From positions 62,970,812 through 63,034,811 of the forward strand of contig OZ024870.1 in NCBI GenBank assembly GCA_964017185.1: DNA of 64,000 nt, in the 5' to 3' direction. Within the stretch, counting starts at the first letter, position 1. Every line of letters begins with the position of its first letter. Shown piece after piece: positions 45,301-55,610 of the stretch. The position numbers and the translations under genes are program-made. The notes under the pieces are model-generated. The model saw nothing but the letters and a program-made list of their open reading frames with translations. It had not been told where the DNA came from and made no database searches. This stretch comes from Rugalucina vietnamica. Lineage: Eukaryota > Mollusca > Bivalvia > Lucinida > Lucinidae.

Positions 45301-48300
45301 GTAAAGTAATTCCCCAGAGTCCTGGTTAACAGCCAGAAAGCGGTGGCTCTGTCCTATCATGACTGAAAAATTGTTAAGATACATGTTTACAAGATAAAAT
45401 GAGATTTATTTCGTTGACAAGTATCATAACATAAGCTCTGGTGAGCTTTTCAAACAGCTATTTACCAACAAATGTATATAATCAACAAAAGTAAAACAGT
45501 TGAAAGACTTAAAGCCCGGATAGCTCAGTTGGGCGCCCGGATAGCTCAGTCGGTAGCCAGTTTGGCTTCTGACTAGCTATGTACCTCTGCCGTGCAGGTT
45601 CGAGTCCCACTGGTGACGCCAGTAAAAACTATCAATTACTGAAAAAACTATCAATGGTTAATGCATCGGTATGTACCAATGGTTTGACTGTCACCTTCCG
45701 GGCGCAGTGGTTTCACAGGGCATTGCCCGACCGCATGTCGAGAACTGCCCTGGCTTTCCCCCACTACTAGACAGTTGGCGTCTAAGAGCAGGAATGCTTA
45801 GCTAAGTAGAAATGATGTCTATCTCCAGTAAGTAAGTAAGTAAGCATAACAAAACCCAGCAGTTTCATGAAAATATATGAGCCGCCTCGTGGGAAAACCA
45901 ACAATGTGATTTCCGAACAGGTCCGATACAAACCTGCCTGTACAAGCACAGAAAAGAGCTAGAAGCTTGAAATATCGGCTTTACTTAAAGTAGAAGAGAA
46001 ATTATACTATCCAGGTAGCAAAAACAAAGGCGCTGATCAGCTTCGCGGTTACCGCGAACTGCGCGAAGCTGATCTGCGTCTCTGTTTTTGCCTATGCAGA
46101 TTGTTGGTTTTCCCATGAGGCGGCTCATTTATACTGCAATTAAATGAACTATTCTTGTAGAATCTTGTAGAATAGTTGGTAGGCTCGTAAGTAAGGTAAC
46201 CCTTTTTAAGCCAACTTCTTCCTTTTCTTCTTATGGTACTATACTTCTGTTTTCTCTCGTTATATGATTAACTTGTGTGGTGACAGATCTCCTTTCTTGT
46301 TTACAAAGTTCTCATTTCTGAGATACACATCTTAGTAACTGTACATATCTTCATTGCTCCAAAATTTGTCAAGTCTATTTTTAAAACTGTTTAGAGTCTG
46401 GGCAGTAACAACATCGTAAGGTAACTTGTTCCAGTCTGTAATAACACGTTGAGAAAAACTTCGGAGCCTAAAACTGGTCTCACATCTTGGTTTGATTAAT
46501 TTGTAACAATGTCCTCTGGTTCTTGATTCAGCAAATGTGAAGAACTTATCACAAGGAATATCATCTAGTCCTTTTATGATTTTAAAACATTGAATCATAT
46601 CACCTCTTCTACGCCTGTGAGCTAAGCTTGGTAGTTTCAAATTTTTAAGTCTATTCTGATAGCTCAAGTGTTTCAATCCTGGTATGAATCTTGTAAACCT
46701 TTTCTGAACAGCTTCAATACTTTCAATGTCTTTACGTAAATATGGATACCACACAGTGTTGCCGTAGCGTAAGGCGACCAGTGATCGATCAGGGACCAGT
46801 GATCGATCAACTAGTGGTTATCGGCTATTAATTCTCAAAGGATACCTGAAGTAAATCTTATGCTAGTCTCAACTTAAAGTGCATTATATTACCTTACAAA
46901 CACTAATTTAATTTTATTTGGAAAGCTTTTCTATCTAGCATTTTCTGGCACTTTACGAAGAGGGGGTCTTAGTTGTACAGCTTAAAAGCGGTGATTGTTC
47001 TATAAATTCTTCAAGATGAAACAACCTGCATTCGTTTCGACTGGCTAAATATTTTAACTTTACTGCATACTAAACAAATCTGATCCACATTTCAAATTGT
47101 ATAGGATAACGCTGCGATTAGTGGACGATTTCTGTGATTTTCTAGCTGTTTTTTCAAAAGTTTTCCAGTGTTTCTATGGGCGTTTATGCTTTTCGACCAC
47201 CCCATTTTGCTGCTTTATTTCTTTTAACTCACTGAAAATTTCCAAACTGTGTTTTGTGGCTAGAGGTAAACAATAATTATTCTTTCTAAAAATGTACATA
47301 CCTTCCAAGTTAGCCGCGGTTTTGGGGAGATCAGAATCAGAATAGTTTACTGGTGAAACGTCAAACTGACAATACTACACCAGGGGGGATGGGGCTTGAC
47401 CGGAGGGGATTAGTCCCGAGCTCTCACAAGAGAAGTAAATTTAGACACACAATCATCTGACAATTCAGCAGAGGAGATCAGAGAATCAGGGAGTTCATTC
47501 CAATCTCTAATGGTCTGGGGGAAGAAACTGTGTAAATAGGCATTTGTACTTGCTGAAGGTATCTGAAATGCCAAGGAGTGTTGATTCCTACAACGCCTAT
47601 TTTTGGGGACAAGGTCATCCGTGGGTATTTTTGCTCTCCCTTTTAGACCTTTGTAAAGTAATATAATTCTATTATCCTTCCTTCTTTTCTGCAGGGATTC
47701 CCATTTTAGTTTTTTAAGGATGCCAGTCATACTACCTTTTTCATATGTATAGTTCCTAGTTACAAACCTAGCCGCACGCTTTTGCACCTTCTCCAAATCA
47801 TCTATCAAACCTTCATAATGAGGGTCCCAAACTGAGCTACCATATTCAAGAATAGGTCTCACCAGACCTTTATAGGCAGCTTCTCTCACATCTTGGGGGC
47901 AAGAAAACAGATTTCGTCTCAAAAAACCAAGGGTCCTATTGGCTTTGGTACACACATTGCTGATGTGAGTATTCCATTTTAAATCCTTAGTTATTGTGAC
48001 ACCAAGATATTTGATACTCTCAACATTTTCCAACACAGTACCCTCAAGCTTGTAAGAAGCCTGAATTTTACTAGTACGTTTATTTGTCAGCTGCATCATG
48101 TTGCACTTGACAGGTTGAAATCTCATACCCCATTTCCTGGCCCAACTACCTAATCGATCAATATCCTTCTGAAGTTTCACTGTATCCTCCACATTCTTAA
48201 TTTCACGATAACAAACACAATCATCAGCAAAGAGTCTGATTTCCGATTCAATATCTGAGGTGATATCATTTATATGCAACGAAAACAACAAGGGGCCAAG

Positions 48301-51300
48301 AACGGTGCCCTGTGGGACACCAGATACAACAGGAGCCCAGTCTGATTTAACGCCATTAACCACAACTCTTTGTTGTCTATAGCAAAGGAAGGCATCAATC
48401 CATTTAATTGTCTTCCCACCAATTCCATAACTGAACAATTTGCTTTTAAGGAGTTCATGCGGAGGAGTGTCAAAAGCTTTTTCGAAATCCAAGATAAATG
48501 TGTCAACCTGACCTTGATTGTCTAAGATTTTTGCCCAGTCATCAATCACTGTAGCTAACTGGGTTTCACAACTGTGGGATTTCCTGAATGCATGTTGCCT
48601 GTCTGACAAAAGTTCATGATGATCCAAATGGGACATGATATTAGAACACACTATATGTTCCAGAAGTTTGCAGGGTACGCAGGTCAAGGAAACTGGACGA
48701 TAGTTGCAAGCAAGAGACCTGTCAGCCTTTTTGAACAGGGGACAAATGTTTGCTAAAGACCATTCTTTGGGGATTTCACCCGAGTCTATTGACTGTTGAA
48801 AAAGATGTGCAAAAACAGGACCTAGCTCAGATGCCAATTCCTTAAGGACTCTGGGATGAAGCTCATCAGGACCTAAAGCTTTCGACGGGTTCAAACCTTT
48901 CAGAAGTTTTGTGACACCTTCTTTGGATACCACTATGTCTTCCATAAACGGGGCTTTTCTATTCAGAAGAGGGACCTGGCTATGTTCAGTTTTGGTGAAC
49001 ACATCCGTAAACTGACCATTGAATTCACCAGCCTTTTCAAAATCTGATTCAGCAAGACCACTTCCATTTCGCTTTTTCAAAGGGGGAATACCTTGAACAT
49101 CTTTTTTCTGACTATTTATGTACCAATAAAAATCTCTTGGATTAGCATTAACATCACCAACCAAGTTATTTACATACAACTCATGCTGTTTTCTGATATC
49201 TGCTTTGATTTCTCTTCTCAAAGTTTCAAATTTCGTTCTAAATTTTGCATTCCCAGTTTTCTTCGCTTTAGCGTGAGTTGCATTTTTTCTACGAATCTTT
49301 CTTCTTATTTCAGGAGTTAACCATGGGACTGAGGAAACGGAGCGACTAGTCTTTGATGGGATATGTTTATCCACTGATTCCTGGATAAAAGATGTGATCA
49401 AATTAAAGTTTTCTTGAACCGACCGTGTGCCAGAGTAACCGTTGAAATATTTCTCCTTTGCAAATTTAAGGGCATCACCTTTCATAGATTCATAATCACC
49501 TTTCTGATATTTATACACCTTTCTCTTAGGTTTCTTGATGGGGGGAATAACTATTTTCAAAGTTCCAGAGACAATGTCATGATCACTAAGCCTGTCCGGG
49601 GAATGAATATCAACAAATTGTCCGGGAAGTGAAGTGATAATCAAATCCAATGTGTTTTGTCCTCTTGTGGGGAAGTGCACTACCTGTTCCAATTCGTGGT
49701 CACTTATTAGTTCTACCAACTTTGCACCTTCAGACACGCTCAATGAAAAACCTAGTTTGTTGAGTCTATCTGGCCAAACAATATCTCTGAAGTTGAAATC
49801 ACCCATGACATGGACCGAGGGGGGTTTGTTTCCTTTATGTAAAGTTTTCACCTTTTCAAGTTGGTCTTTGAATAACTCAAGTTCCTCTATCTTACCATCT
49901 GGAGGTCGATACCAACTTGCCACAAAATGGGAAGTTTTGTTCGCAAATACCTTTACCCAAACTGATTCGGAGCCGTTTTCCAATTCAGTGATCGGCATAT
50001 GAGGAATATCTTTGTGTATAAGTAACATCACACCACCGCCGTCAAGAGTTCTATCTTTTCTATACACATTGTAAGGACAAGTTTCTGGGAACAATTCTGA
50101 AGTTGAAATAGTGTTGTCAATTTTAGTTTCTTGAATTGCAACAATCTGAGGTTGATGGAGATCAAGAAATGCCAACAACTCAAGTTTTTTACCTCTAATA
50201 CTATTGATATTTATGCTTGAGAATTTTAACCCACTGATAAATTTATTTTTGTTTGTACCTGAACCACGTTTTAGTACCACAGCTACTATCGTTTGACAAT
50301 GGAGCAAATCTATTTTGTTCTTCCAAGTTTAATTGATCAGAAAAGAATGAATCCGAAAAGTTGAAGAAGTCACATTTTGGGCAAATCCATGAACAATTTG
50401 AATTTTGTATATTTTCATACTGGTTATCTGAGACAAGGGAGCATTTATTGTGGACCCACATTTCACATTTGTCACATTGAACAGCCTTGTGACTATTTAA
50501 GACAGCCCCACTGCAAAGACCACAGTCTGCTTTGCAGTCTGAACAATACCAAGAGATAAAGAAGGTGATCGATCACTGGTCCACCTGACCCTGATTCACG
50601 CTGTATGAGGGTGGGTGTGTTAAAATGACCTCTATGAGAACGTGTCGTGATGACGTCATAAATTGACATATTGAAGAAAATGGCGAAGGTTCAAGCTTGG
50701 ATATGGTATGTACAAATGCATTCTACAATGCATGTCTGATCCGCAAATTTATCAAACATGGCTAGTTTTGATCGATCACTGGTCCCTTTATGCTACTCCA
50801 GTTGACTCCGAACCTATTGCAAAAAAAAAAAAAATGTTCTCTTTTTTTCACATGTGCTGCTGTCACGTCAAAAATTAGAAACATTTAGACAAGAAACATC
50901 AAAGAACCTTGTTCAATATGGTCGGATTCTAAATTCGAAATTATAACCTTGATTTCCATTATTTTGTGTTAGAATTGTAGTTTGTTGACATCTCCTCCCG
51001 CCATTTGTAAACAAGTGCACGCCTACCAAAAGAAGAGTTGGTAAGGGAAGCAACTATTGTCAGTCGAATAGTGGCGGACCTAGCGGAGATAAATAATTTT
51101 TTTTTTTTTTTTTTTTTTTACTGTTTACTGAGTCGATCAATTTCTGACCATTACCCCAGGAGCTGTGGAAATGTGACTTGCTCAAGGCCACAACGAAAGG
51201 CGCCCCGGCTGAGGATTGAACCCGGGACCTCTGGGACCGAAGTCAAACACTCTACCCCTGCGCCAGCCCTAAATTTGGCGGGTATAGCTAACTTTTTAAC

Positions 51301-53019
51301 ATAACCGTACAATCACACTGTTGTGATTATTAAGAAACTGACGGACAGTGGGATTCTCCCGGATCATCTTCCGATCCAGCTCCAGTTTCCAGTATTTCTA
51401 ACCCAATTGAACCAGTCACCTGGATTGTTCGATGTGTGTGGATATTCAACCCTGGGACTCTGATAAGTTGGGGTTGGAGCTTTATTCACTGGAGTACATT
51501 TACGCAATACACATGGAGAGACTGGGCTCTGAGGAAGATTTCTGGCAGCTGAAGAAAAAGACCAGCAACTTTGTATATAAGTTGCAGCACATGTAAATAG
51601 GGTTAGGGTTAGGGCTAGGGTTAGGGTCAGAGTTAGGCCTTGGGTCCTAACCCGAATCCTAACCCTAACCATTAGGGTTAGGGCTAGGGCTAGGGCTAGG
51701 GCTAGGATTAGGGTTAGGGTTAGGGTTAGGGTTAGGTCCGAGACAAGTTCAGTAATCAAAGAAAGTCCAATTCTCCGAGCCACCGAGGTTTCTGCGGGAA
51801 AAATTCTGGATGCATGTTCGGACTTAGTCACCGAACATGCATCGCTGTATTTTCCCGAAGAAAGCTCGGGGACTGAATGCTAAGCATACTTTCTGCTATT
51901 ACCGAACTTCTGCAAACTTAGACAATTTCGATCGGTTTTCGGACTTGGACAAATTCTATTGAGTTTTTGGACTCTTTTAAAGTCCAATTTTTTTGCGAAC
52001 TTAGTCAATTTCAATCAATTTTTCATCTGTTTTTGGACATTTAAAAGTCCGCAAAAAATGAGAACTTTGAAAATTTCAGCCCTAACCCTAGCCCTAGCCC
52101 TAACCCTAACCCTTGCCCTAACCCTGACCCTTGCCATAACCCTAACCCTAACCCTTGCCCTTACCCTAGCCTTAACCCTAACCATAGCCCTAGTCAGAAC
52201 CCTAGCCCTAATCCTAAACCTAACCCTAACCCTTGCCCTAACCCTAACCCTAACCATAGCCCTATTCATAACCCTAACCATAGCCCTAACCCTATCCTAG
52301 CCCTAGTCTTAGTCCTAACCCCAGCCCTAGCCCTAATCCTAACCCAAACCCTAACCCTTACCCTAACCTTAGCCCTAACCCTAAACATGGCCCTAACCCT
52401 ATCCTAGCCCTAGTCTTAGTCCGAACCCCAGCCCTAGCCCTAGCCCTAATCCTAACCCTAACCATAACCCTAACCCTAGCCGTAGCCCTAACCCTAACCC
52501 TATCCCTTACCATAACCCTAACCTTAGCTCTACCCCTAACCATAGTTCGGGGACAAGTTCAAACATGCATAGAAGAAACCACGGTGGAACTTGTCTCGGA
52601 CCTAACTCTTACCGTAGCCCTTACCCTAGCCCTAGCCCTAACCCTAACCATAACCCTGACCCTAGCCCTAGCCCTAGCCCTAGCCCTAACCCTAACCCTA
52701 ACCCTAACCCTAGCCCTAACCATAGCCCTAGTCCTGGTCCTAACCATAGCCCTAACCCTAACCCAACCCGTAGCCCTAACCATAACCCTATCCCTGGTCC
52801 TATCCCTATCTCTACCCCTAACCCTAGTCCTAACCCTAGCCCTAACCCTAGCCCTAACGCTAACCCTAGCCCTAGCTCTACCCCTAACCCTAGTTCGGGT
52901 ACTACGTTCGAACATTCATAGTTGTATTTTTTTCCGAAGAGACCTCGGTGGAACTTGTCTCGGACCGAACCCTAACTCTAACCCTAGGGTTAGAGCTAGG
53001 AAACTTCGAGAGTGACAAC

Positions 53020-53112
<93 letters not shown>

Positions 53113-53771
53113 GTCCCGTACTACTTCGGAATATACGGAGCGCTAAAATCCTCTTGTTTCTCGAATGTAGCGAATGACCAAAACATTTTGGCAAAAAGTA
53201 CCGTAAAAATTCTATTAAACGCACATACTCTAATAATAAACGCCCTTCCCCCTATTTGGATGCCCCAAAAGGCCATTTTATCTGCAAGGTTTGGAAATCC
53301 AGGAACCTCTAATTAACGCCAACTTTGAAGATGTTGGGGAAATTCCTATATTTTTAAGCAGTTAATTTCGAACTTTGCTCTTAAACCATATAACACACAA
53401 GTCATTTTTCTCTTGTAGTCCGAATAAATGACAATGATAAACAAAAGTCCTGTCTGGGGTAGATCGAGGACCACCAGTAATTTCAAATCCTATATATGAA
53501 TGCTTGAACGTTACCAACCAGTGTAGCCTCCAATAAACGCCCACCCCCTTCTATATAAAATGCATTGTTTATAGTAAATGCCCGGGCGTTAAATAGAATT
53601 TTTACCGTAAGTTTCATTTGGTTGTCTGTCACCTTTGAAATGTCTGTGCTAATGCTGGAAGGCAGTAAGTGGTCGTACAAAAGCACAGTGGGGACGGTTA
53701 CGAATGCAGCCGTCATGTCTCTTGTGTGTCGGGTACTTACCGTCGTCTGACTTTCGGCTCCTGACAATCAT
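39352..53771 (-). CDS. Candidate two-exon gene, 92-residue single-pass membrane protein
   Basis: Exon 1 (53771-53741) starts at ATG, encodes MIVRSRKSDD and ends at a G|GTAAGTAC donor inside a CpG-rich block. Exon 2 (39599-39352) follows a CAAG acceptor. The two give an open frame of 279 nt including the stop. Exon 2 encodes a charged region, then a helix of about 28 hydrophobic residues (VIYCYVAYLVCLLTVVFVVF core) and a short tail ending MAAMLGQS. The frame match and the coding-like composition are seen. The pairing of exons across a 14 kb intron full of transposons is inference, and each exon could belong to something else. I do not recognise the protein. Confidence 0.3.
39955..40280. repeat. 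SINE-like repeat with tRNA B-box
   Basis: The body matches 8585-8765 inverted (ATGTCGGGATGTTGCCTCC, CTCCTGGGCAGGCTCAGAC). A GGGTTCGAATCCC B box lies at 40248-40260, but no full tRNA cloverleaf is evident. Confidence 0.45.
40868..41103. mobile_element. MITE-A copy
   Basis: Full length, well preserved. Confidence 0.8.
42172..42413. mobile_element. Strongly diverged MITE-A relative inside the 41.5-44.6 kb element
   Basis: Retains ATAAGAAAACCTGCC, GCTCAGATCAGTTATAC, GGTTTATATCAGACCTGGTC and a GAGCTGCTCA end. Confidence 0.45.
42915..43482. mobile_element. 568-bp hairpin MITE carrying X-box palindromes
   Basis: The arms start GGGCATTTAACGCCTGATTT and GGGAATTTAAGGCCTGATTT (inverse) and pair along most of the element. 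They contain GTTGCCATGGCAAC at 43054-43067 and GTTGTCATGGCAAC at 43329-43342, both fitting the 14-bp RFX X-box pattern. Confidence 0.7.
43490..44190. other. No gene seen
   Basis: AT-rich interior of the 41.5-44.6 kb element. The open frames are hydrophobic by composition and have no supporting features. Confidence 0.4.
44805..45065. mobile_element. MITE-B copy
   Basis: TGTTATGTATACCCCCATAA, GGGGTTTGCAGGGGTATA and CATACATTG hairpin arms. Confidence 0.55.
45512..45844 (+). mobile_element. tRNA-derived SINE with AAGT tail
   Basis: The head GCCCGGATAGCTCAGTCGGT (A box, partly duplicated just upstream) and GGTTCGAGTCCCACTGG (B box) are tRNA-like. A unique body and a (AAGT)n tail at 45831-45844 follow. 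The anticodon arm is not intact, so it is not a functional tRNA gene. Confidence 0.7.
45878..46127. mobile_element. MITE-A copy
   Basis: Full length, with a partly duplicated loop (CGCGGTTACCGCGAACTGCGCG). Confidence 0.78.
46332..46764 (-). pseudogene. LINE reverse transcriptase C-terminal fragment
   Basis: An open frame of about 140 residues matches the region after the RT in jockey/CR1-group LINEs: VQKRFTRFIPGLKHLSYQNR, LPSLAHRRRRGDMIQ, SFSQRVITDWNKLP, ending near the stop at 46332. Upstream coding (GNTVWYPYL) stops at the TA where a DNA transposon is inserted. A few bases of its continuation (VRSQLE frame) appear at 50796-50813. Confidence 0.75.
47331..50563 (-). mobile_element. CR1/jockey-group LINE, 5'-truncated, nearly intact
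   Basis: Contains a PHD finger segment, apurinic-type endonuclease and reverse transcriptase. The 3' UTR ends in a short ATTCTG repeat (47331-47350). It differs from the 58.9-61.95 kb copy at many positions, so the two are separate insertions. Confidence 0.85.
47410..50307 (-). CDS. LINE endonuclease-reverse transcriptase, 965 residues
   Basis: This enzyme nicks the target DNA and copies the element's RNA into it. The endonuclease spans about 28-245, with Asn in ININSIRG (34-38), Glu in IQETKID (60), GDFN (169-172) and SDHD (241-244). The RT spans about 460-780, with NYRPVSL (535-541), LDFEKAFDT (606-614), SGVPQGTVLGP (662-672) and the catalytic FADD (693-696). The tail includes VQKRAARF and FFPQTIRDWNELPD. 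All expected catalytic residues are present and there is no internal stop. The annotated start is only the first ATG of the frame; the natural protein probably began further upstream, in frame with the PHD finger before a frameshift. Confidence 0.88.
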   Translation of the reverse strand: MLHCQTIVAVVLKRGSGTNKNKFISGLKFSSININSIRGKKLELLAFLDLHQPQIVAIQETKIDNTISTSELFPETCPYNVYRKDRTLDGGGVMLLIHKDIPHMPITELENGSESVWVKVFANKTSHFVASWYRPPDGKIEELELFKDQLEKVKTLHKGNKPPSVHVMGDFNFRDIVWPDRLNKLGFSLSVSEGAKLVELISDHELEQVVHFPTRGQNTLDLIITSLPGQFVDIHSPDRLSDHDIVSGTLKIVIPPIKKPKRKVYKYQKGDYESMKGDALKFAKEKYFNGYSGTRSVQENFNLITSFIQESVDKHIPSKTSRSVSSVPWLTPEIRRKIRRKNATHAKAKKTGNAKFRTKFETLRREIKADIRKQHELYVNNLVGDVNANPRDFYWYINSQKKDVQGIPPLKKRNGSGLAESDFEKAGEFNGQFTDVFTKTEHSQVPLLNRKAPFMEDIVVSKEGVTKLLKGLNPSKALGPDELHPRVLKELASELGPVFAHLFQQSIDSGEIPKEWSLANICPLFKKADRSLACNYRPVSLTCVPCKLLEHIVCSNIMSHLDHHELLSDRQHAFRKSHSCETQLATVIDDWAKILDNQGQVDTFILDFEKAFDTPPHELLKSKLFSYGIGGKTIKWIDAFLCYRQQRVVVNGVKSDWAPVVSGVPQGTVLGPLLFSLHINDITSDIESEIRLFADDCVCYREIKNVEDTVKLQKDIDRLGSWARKWGMRFQPVKCNMMQLTNKRTSKIQASYKLEGTVLENVESIKYLGVTITKDLKWNTHISNVCTKANRTLGFLRRNLFSCPQDVREAAYKGLVRPILEYGSSVWDPHYEGLIDDLEKVQKRAARFVTRNYTYEKGSMTGILKKLKWESLQKRRKDNRIILLYKGLKGRAKIPTDDLVPKNRRCRNQHSLAFQIPSASTNAYLHSFFPQTIRDWNELPDSLISSAELSDDCVSKFTSLVRARD
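50243..50572 (-). pseudogene. PHD-finger segment of the same LINE, frameshifted
   Basis: This frame encodes a C4HC3 zinc finger: CSDCKADCGLC, CDKCEMWVHNKC, CSWICPKC. It then reads QLNLEEQNRF, matching the start of the second LINE copy. It is out of frame with the 965-residue frame, so one frameshift lies at about 50250-50310. It begins at the element's truncated 5' edge. Confidence 0.75.
51097..51272 (-). mobile_element. tRNA-Pro-like SINE with poly(A) tail
   Basis: Minus strand: head GGCTGGCGCAGGGGTAGAGT, anticodon-arm TTGACTTCGGTCCCAGAGG, B box GGGTTCAATCC. The body contains GGCCTTGAGCAAGTCACATT, resembling conserved SINE core domains, and ends in about 22 A. A body fragment recurs at about 54630-54690 and a plus-strand relative at 55410-55600. 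Confidence 0.7.
51598..52990. repeat. Interstitial telomere-like arrays with repeated spacers
   Basis: TTAGGG/CTAGGG words run at 51598-51740 (with an internal inversion near 51645-51690). CCCTAA/CCCTAG words run at 52076-52545 and 52603-52890, plus a stub at 52964-52998. Spacers containing GAACTTGTCTCGGACC with a nearby GCATGTTC-type word lie at 51737-51840 (inverted), 52545-52605 and 52890-52965. Confidence 0.8.
53021..53105. repeat. Poly(T) followed by (GT)n
   Basis: About 37 T, then about 24 GT units. Confidence 0.95.
53197..53615. repeat. Inverted repeat pair, ACCGTAAAAATTCTATT type
   Basis: TACCGTAAAAATTCTATTAA with CGCCC-rich sequence at 53197-53265 is matched inverted at 53535-53615 (ATAGAATTTTTACCGTA). 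Probably a MITE with a ~270-bp middle. Confidence 0.55.
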
Positions 53772-54060
53772 GTCGCCATGAGACCCAAAAGCCGTCCCGC
53801 GTCTCGGTAAGCGGTGCGTAGAGGACTTGAGTTCCCGAGAAGCGAGTCGGTTTGTTCGCTCTCTCGTACAGCTTACGACATACTAGCCTGTCATGTCTTG
53901 AGGCGTCTGCCGGTCCACCCGGGAAACAGACTGCGATTCTCGAGCATCAGAACGGCATCAGTTGTTGAGCGGTTTGTCCTCGGACTGTCCGTAGTCTTCG
54001 GTTCTCCCTCGTTTAAAACACACAGACGATGCGCTCAGTGTGCGCCGAACAAATAAGCGG
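53700..54060 (-). promoter_or_regulatory. CpG-rich block, candidate promoter/5' exon
   Basis: This stretch is clearly richer in G+C and CpG than its surroundings (for example CGTCCCGCGTCTCGG). On the minus strand it holds an ATG at 53771 just ahead of a strong GTAAGT donor. No TATA box is evident. It could equally be transposon-derived. Confidence 0.3.
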
Positions 54061-54196
54061 CGGATCACAAAGAAGAACAGAACAGTGACTGTATTGTCAA
54101 TTAAACAACTAACAAGGTAGCTGAGAAGTTAAAGTCAGAAACCATATGCTTATTTTGTATCACCTCTATGTAATAATTTGCAAGTAAGAGCAGAAA

Positions 54197-54310
54197 TAAT
54201 AATAATAATAATAAAGACTTTATTTCAAGACGGTTACACAATTAGAACAAAACTCCCTTGCGGCCCTCAAATATCTACAAACAAATAGACTATCCAGATT
54301 CAGATTCAGG
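54197..54310. repeat. LINE 3'-end remnant and (AAT)n
   Basis: An (AAT)8-type tract leads into TAAAGACTTTATTTCAAGACGG. ATCCAGATTCAGATTCAG near 54294 resembles the tail repeat of the intact LINEs. Confidence 0.45.
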
Positions 54311-54327
54311 CAGCAGAGGGTAGTACA

Positions 54328-54605
54328 TGTAGTTAACGGTGTTAAATCAGACTGGACCCCGTTGTGTCTGATGTTCTCGGCCCCTTGTTGTTCTCTTTAT
54401 TCTACATAAATGACATATCCGTTGGCAATTGACTCTCAAATCATTCTTTTTGCTGGTGACTGTGTTTGTTACTGTAAAATTAAAACAGTAGAGGATACAT
54501 TGAAAGTAAAACAGACATAGGCCTTTTAGGGAGTTGGACTAGGAAATTGGGTACGAGATTTCAACATGTCAAATGCAATATGACGCAGCTGACAAATAAA
54601 CGGAT
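54328..54605 (+). pseudogene. Decayed LINE RT fragment, same family as the 965-residue frame
   Basis: Plus-strand translation in broken frames gives VVNGVKSDW, a degraded VLGPLLFSLYIND segment, FAGDCVCY (catalytic FADD altered) and MQLTNK-like ends. This corresponds to about residues 648-744 of the intact copy. Multiple frameshifts and stops. Confidence 0.7.
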
Positions 54606-54799
54606 TATTTTTATTGAGGCTTCCATCTATCTACTGATACTGAGTCGAACAATTTCTGATCATCACATCAGGTGTGAGGTGGGTAGCTAAATTTAGAATT
54701 TAGTCAAGAAAGAAAAACATTTGGGGTGGAACATTAAAACTATTTACAAGATATAGATCAGAAACATACTAAAACGCATGCCTCTAGGTCTAGAATTTG

Positions 54800-55310
54800 A
54801 ATAAAAGCCTTAAATTCCCCCATAGGTCTTGGGAGAGATCACTGAAGAAGGGAAATCATTCCAAACCGGAATAGTTCTTGGGAAAATGAATTTGTCAGGG
54901 CAACAGTATATGCAAATTGTCTTGTGTATTGTGATTCCTGTGATACCCGTGTGCGCTTTGGGTGCGTGCCGGGGTCAGATATGTCTTTCTCAACATCATT
55001 ACACTGTACCGGAGTGTATCTTCTAAAGGAAGGTTAAGGAGAGCCGCTCCCTGTGGGACTCCAGGGATGGGCACTCGTTCGTCTAGCATATCACCGACGC
55101 TACTGGTGTTTCTCCATCGCATGCAGGTCCACCTGGCTGCAATCCTCTGCACCGTCTCCGCCATAGAATTCTGAGTTTCATTATAGGAATGCTGAATAGG
55201 AGCTGGATAGTCGAGGTCGAACAAATGTTTCGTATGCAACTTCCTTCGCATGCCTAGATTGCGCCGACGAAAACCCAGTCTTAGTTGCCGTTCCGTTCCT
55301 CTATGAACAC
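54800..55310 (-). pseudogene. Decayed LINE C-terminal fragment, another family
   Basis: Minus strand: HTKHLFDLDYPAPIQHS, VQRIAARWTCMRWRNTSSVG and, in another frame, IFPRTIPVWNDFPSSV. These correspond to the post-RT region of CR1-group LINEs, with frameshifts. Confidence 0.65.
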
Positions 55311-55409
55311 AGGAAAAAAAGTCACAGAAAAAAACTCACGAAAAATAAAAGACAAATCTAGGAGAATACATAATTAACTAAAATATAGAATGAGAACCCT
55401 ACCGATATG

Positions 55410-55610
55410 GACAGCATGGTGTCTCAGAGGTAGTTTCTGGTTATGGGGCCAGAGAACAAGATTTGAAACCAGTCATTATCATGTACTGTTCTTGGGCAAG
55501 CGTCTTTTCAGATCCGAGGATACTGCTTAAGCACCCAGGAGGAAAGGCCCTGTGACGGTATGAAAATCATTGTTGTGGGACATAAGAATGCTTAAACGTC
55601 AAACCAAACA
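55410..55610 (+). repeat. SINE-like remnant
   Basis: GGTGTCTCAGAGGTAGTTTC and AGATTTGAAACCAGTCATT resemble eroded A and B boxes. CTTGGGCAAGCGTCTTTTC resembles a conserved SINE core. It ends AAACCAAACAAAACAAAG. Confidence 0.45.

Larger units (their letters stand above)
46767..50793. mobile_element. DNA transposon, 25-bp TIRs, TA duplication, with a LINE inside
   Basis: The ends GCGTAAGGCGACCAGTGATC and GCATAAAGGGACCAGTGATC (inverse) continue with GATCA. TA flanks both sides (46765-46766, 50794-50795), and the outer flanks join back into a LINE coding frame. Second internal copies of GACCAGTGATCGATCA lie at both ends. Excluding the LINE, about 0.8 kb of element remains with no transposase. Confidence 0.75.

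Noticed and set aside
52015-53015. Long Arg/Val- and Leu/Thr-repeat open frames
   Set aside because: They are translations of the CCCTAA/CCCTAG arrays, present in several frames and both strands.
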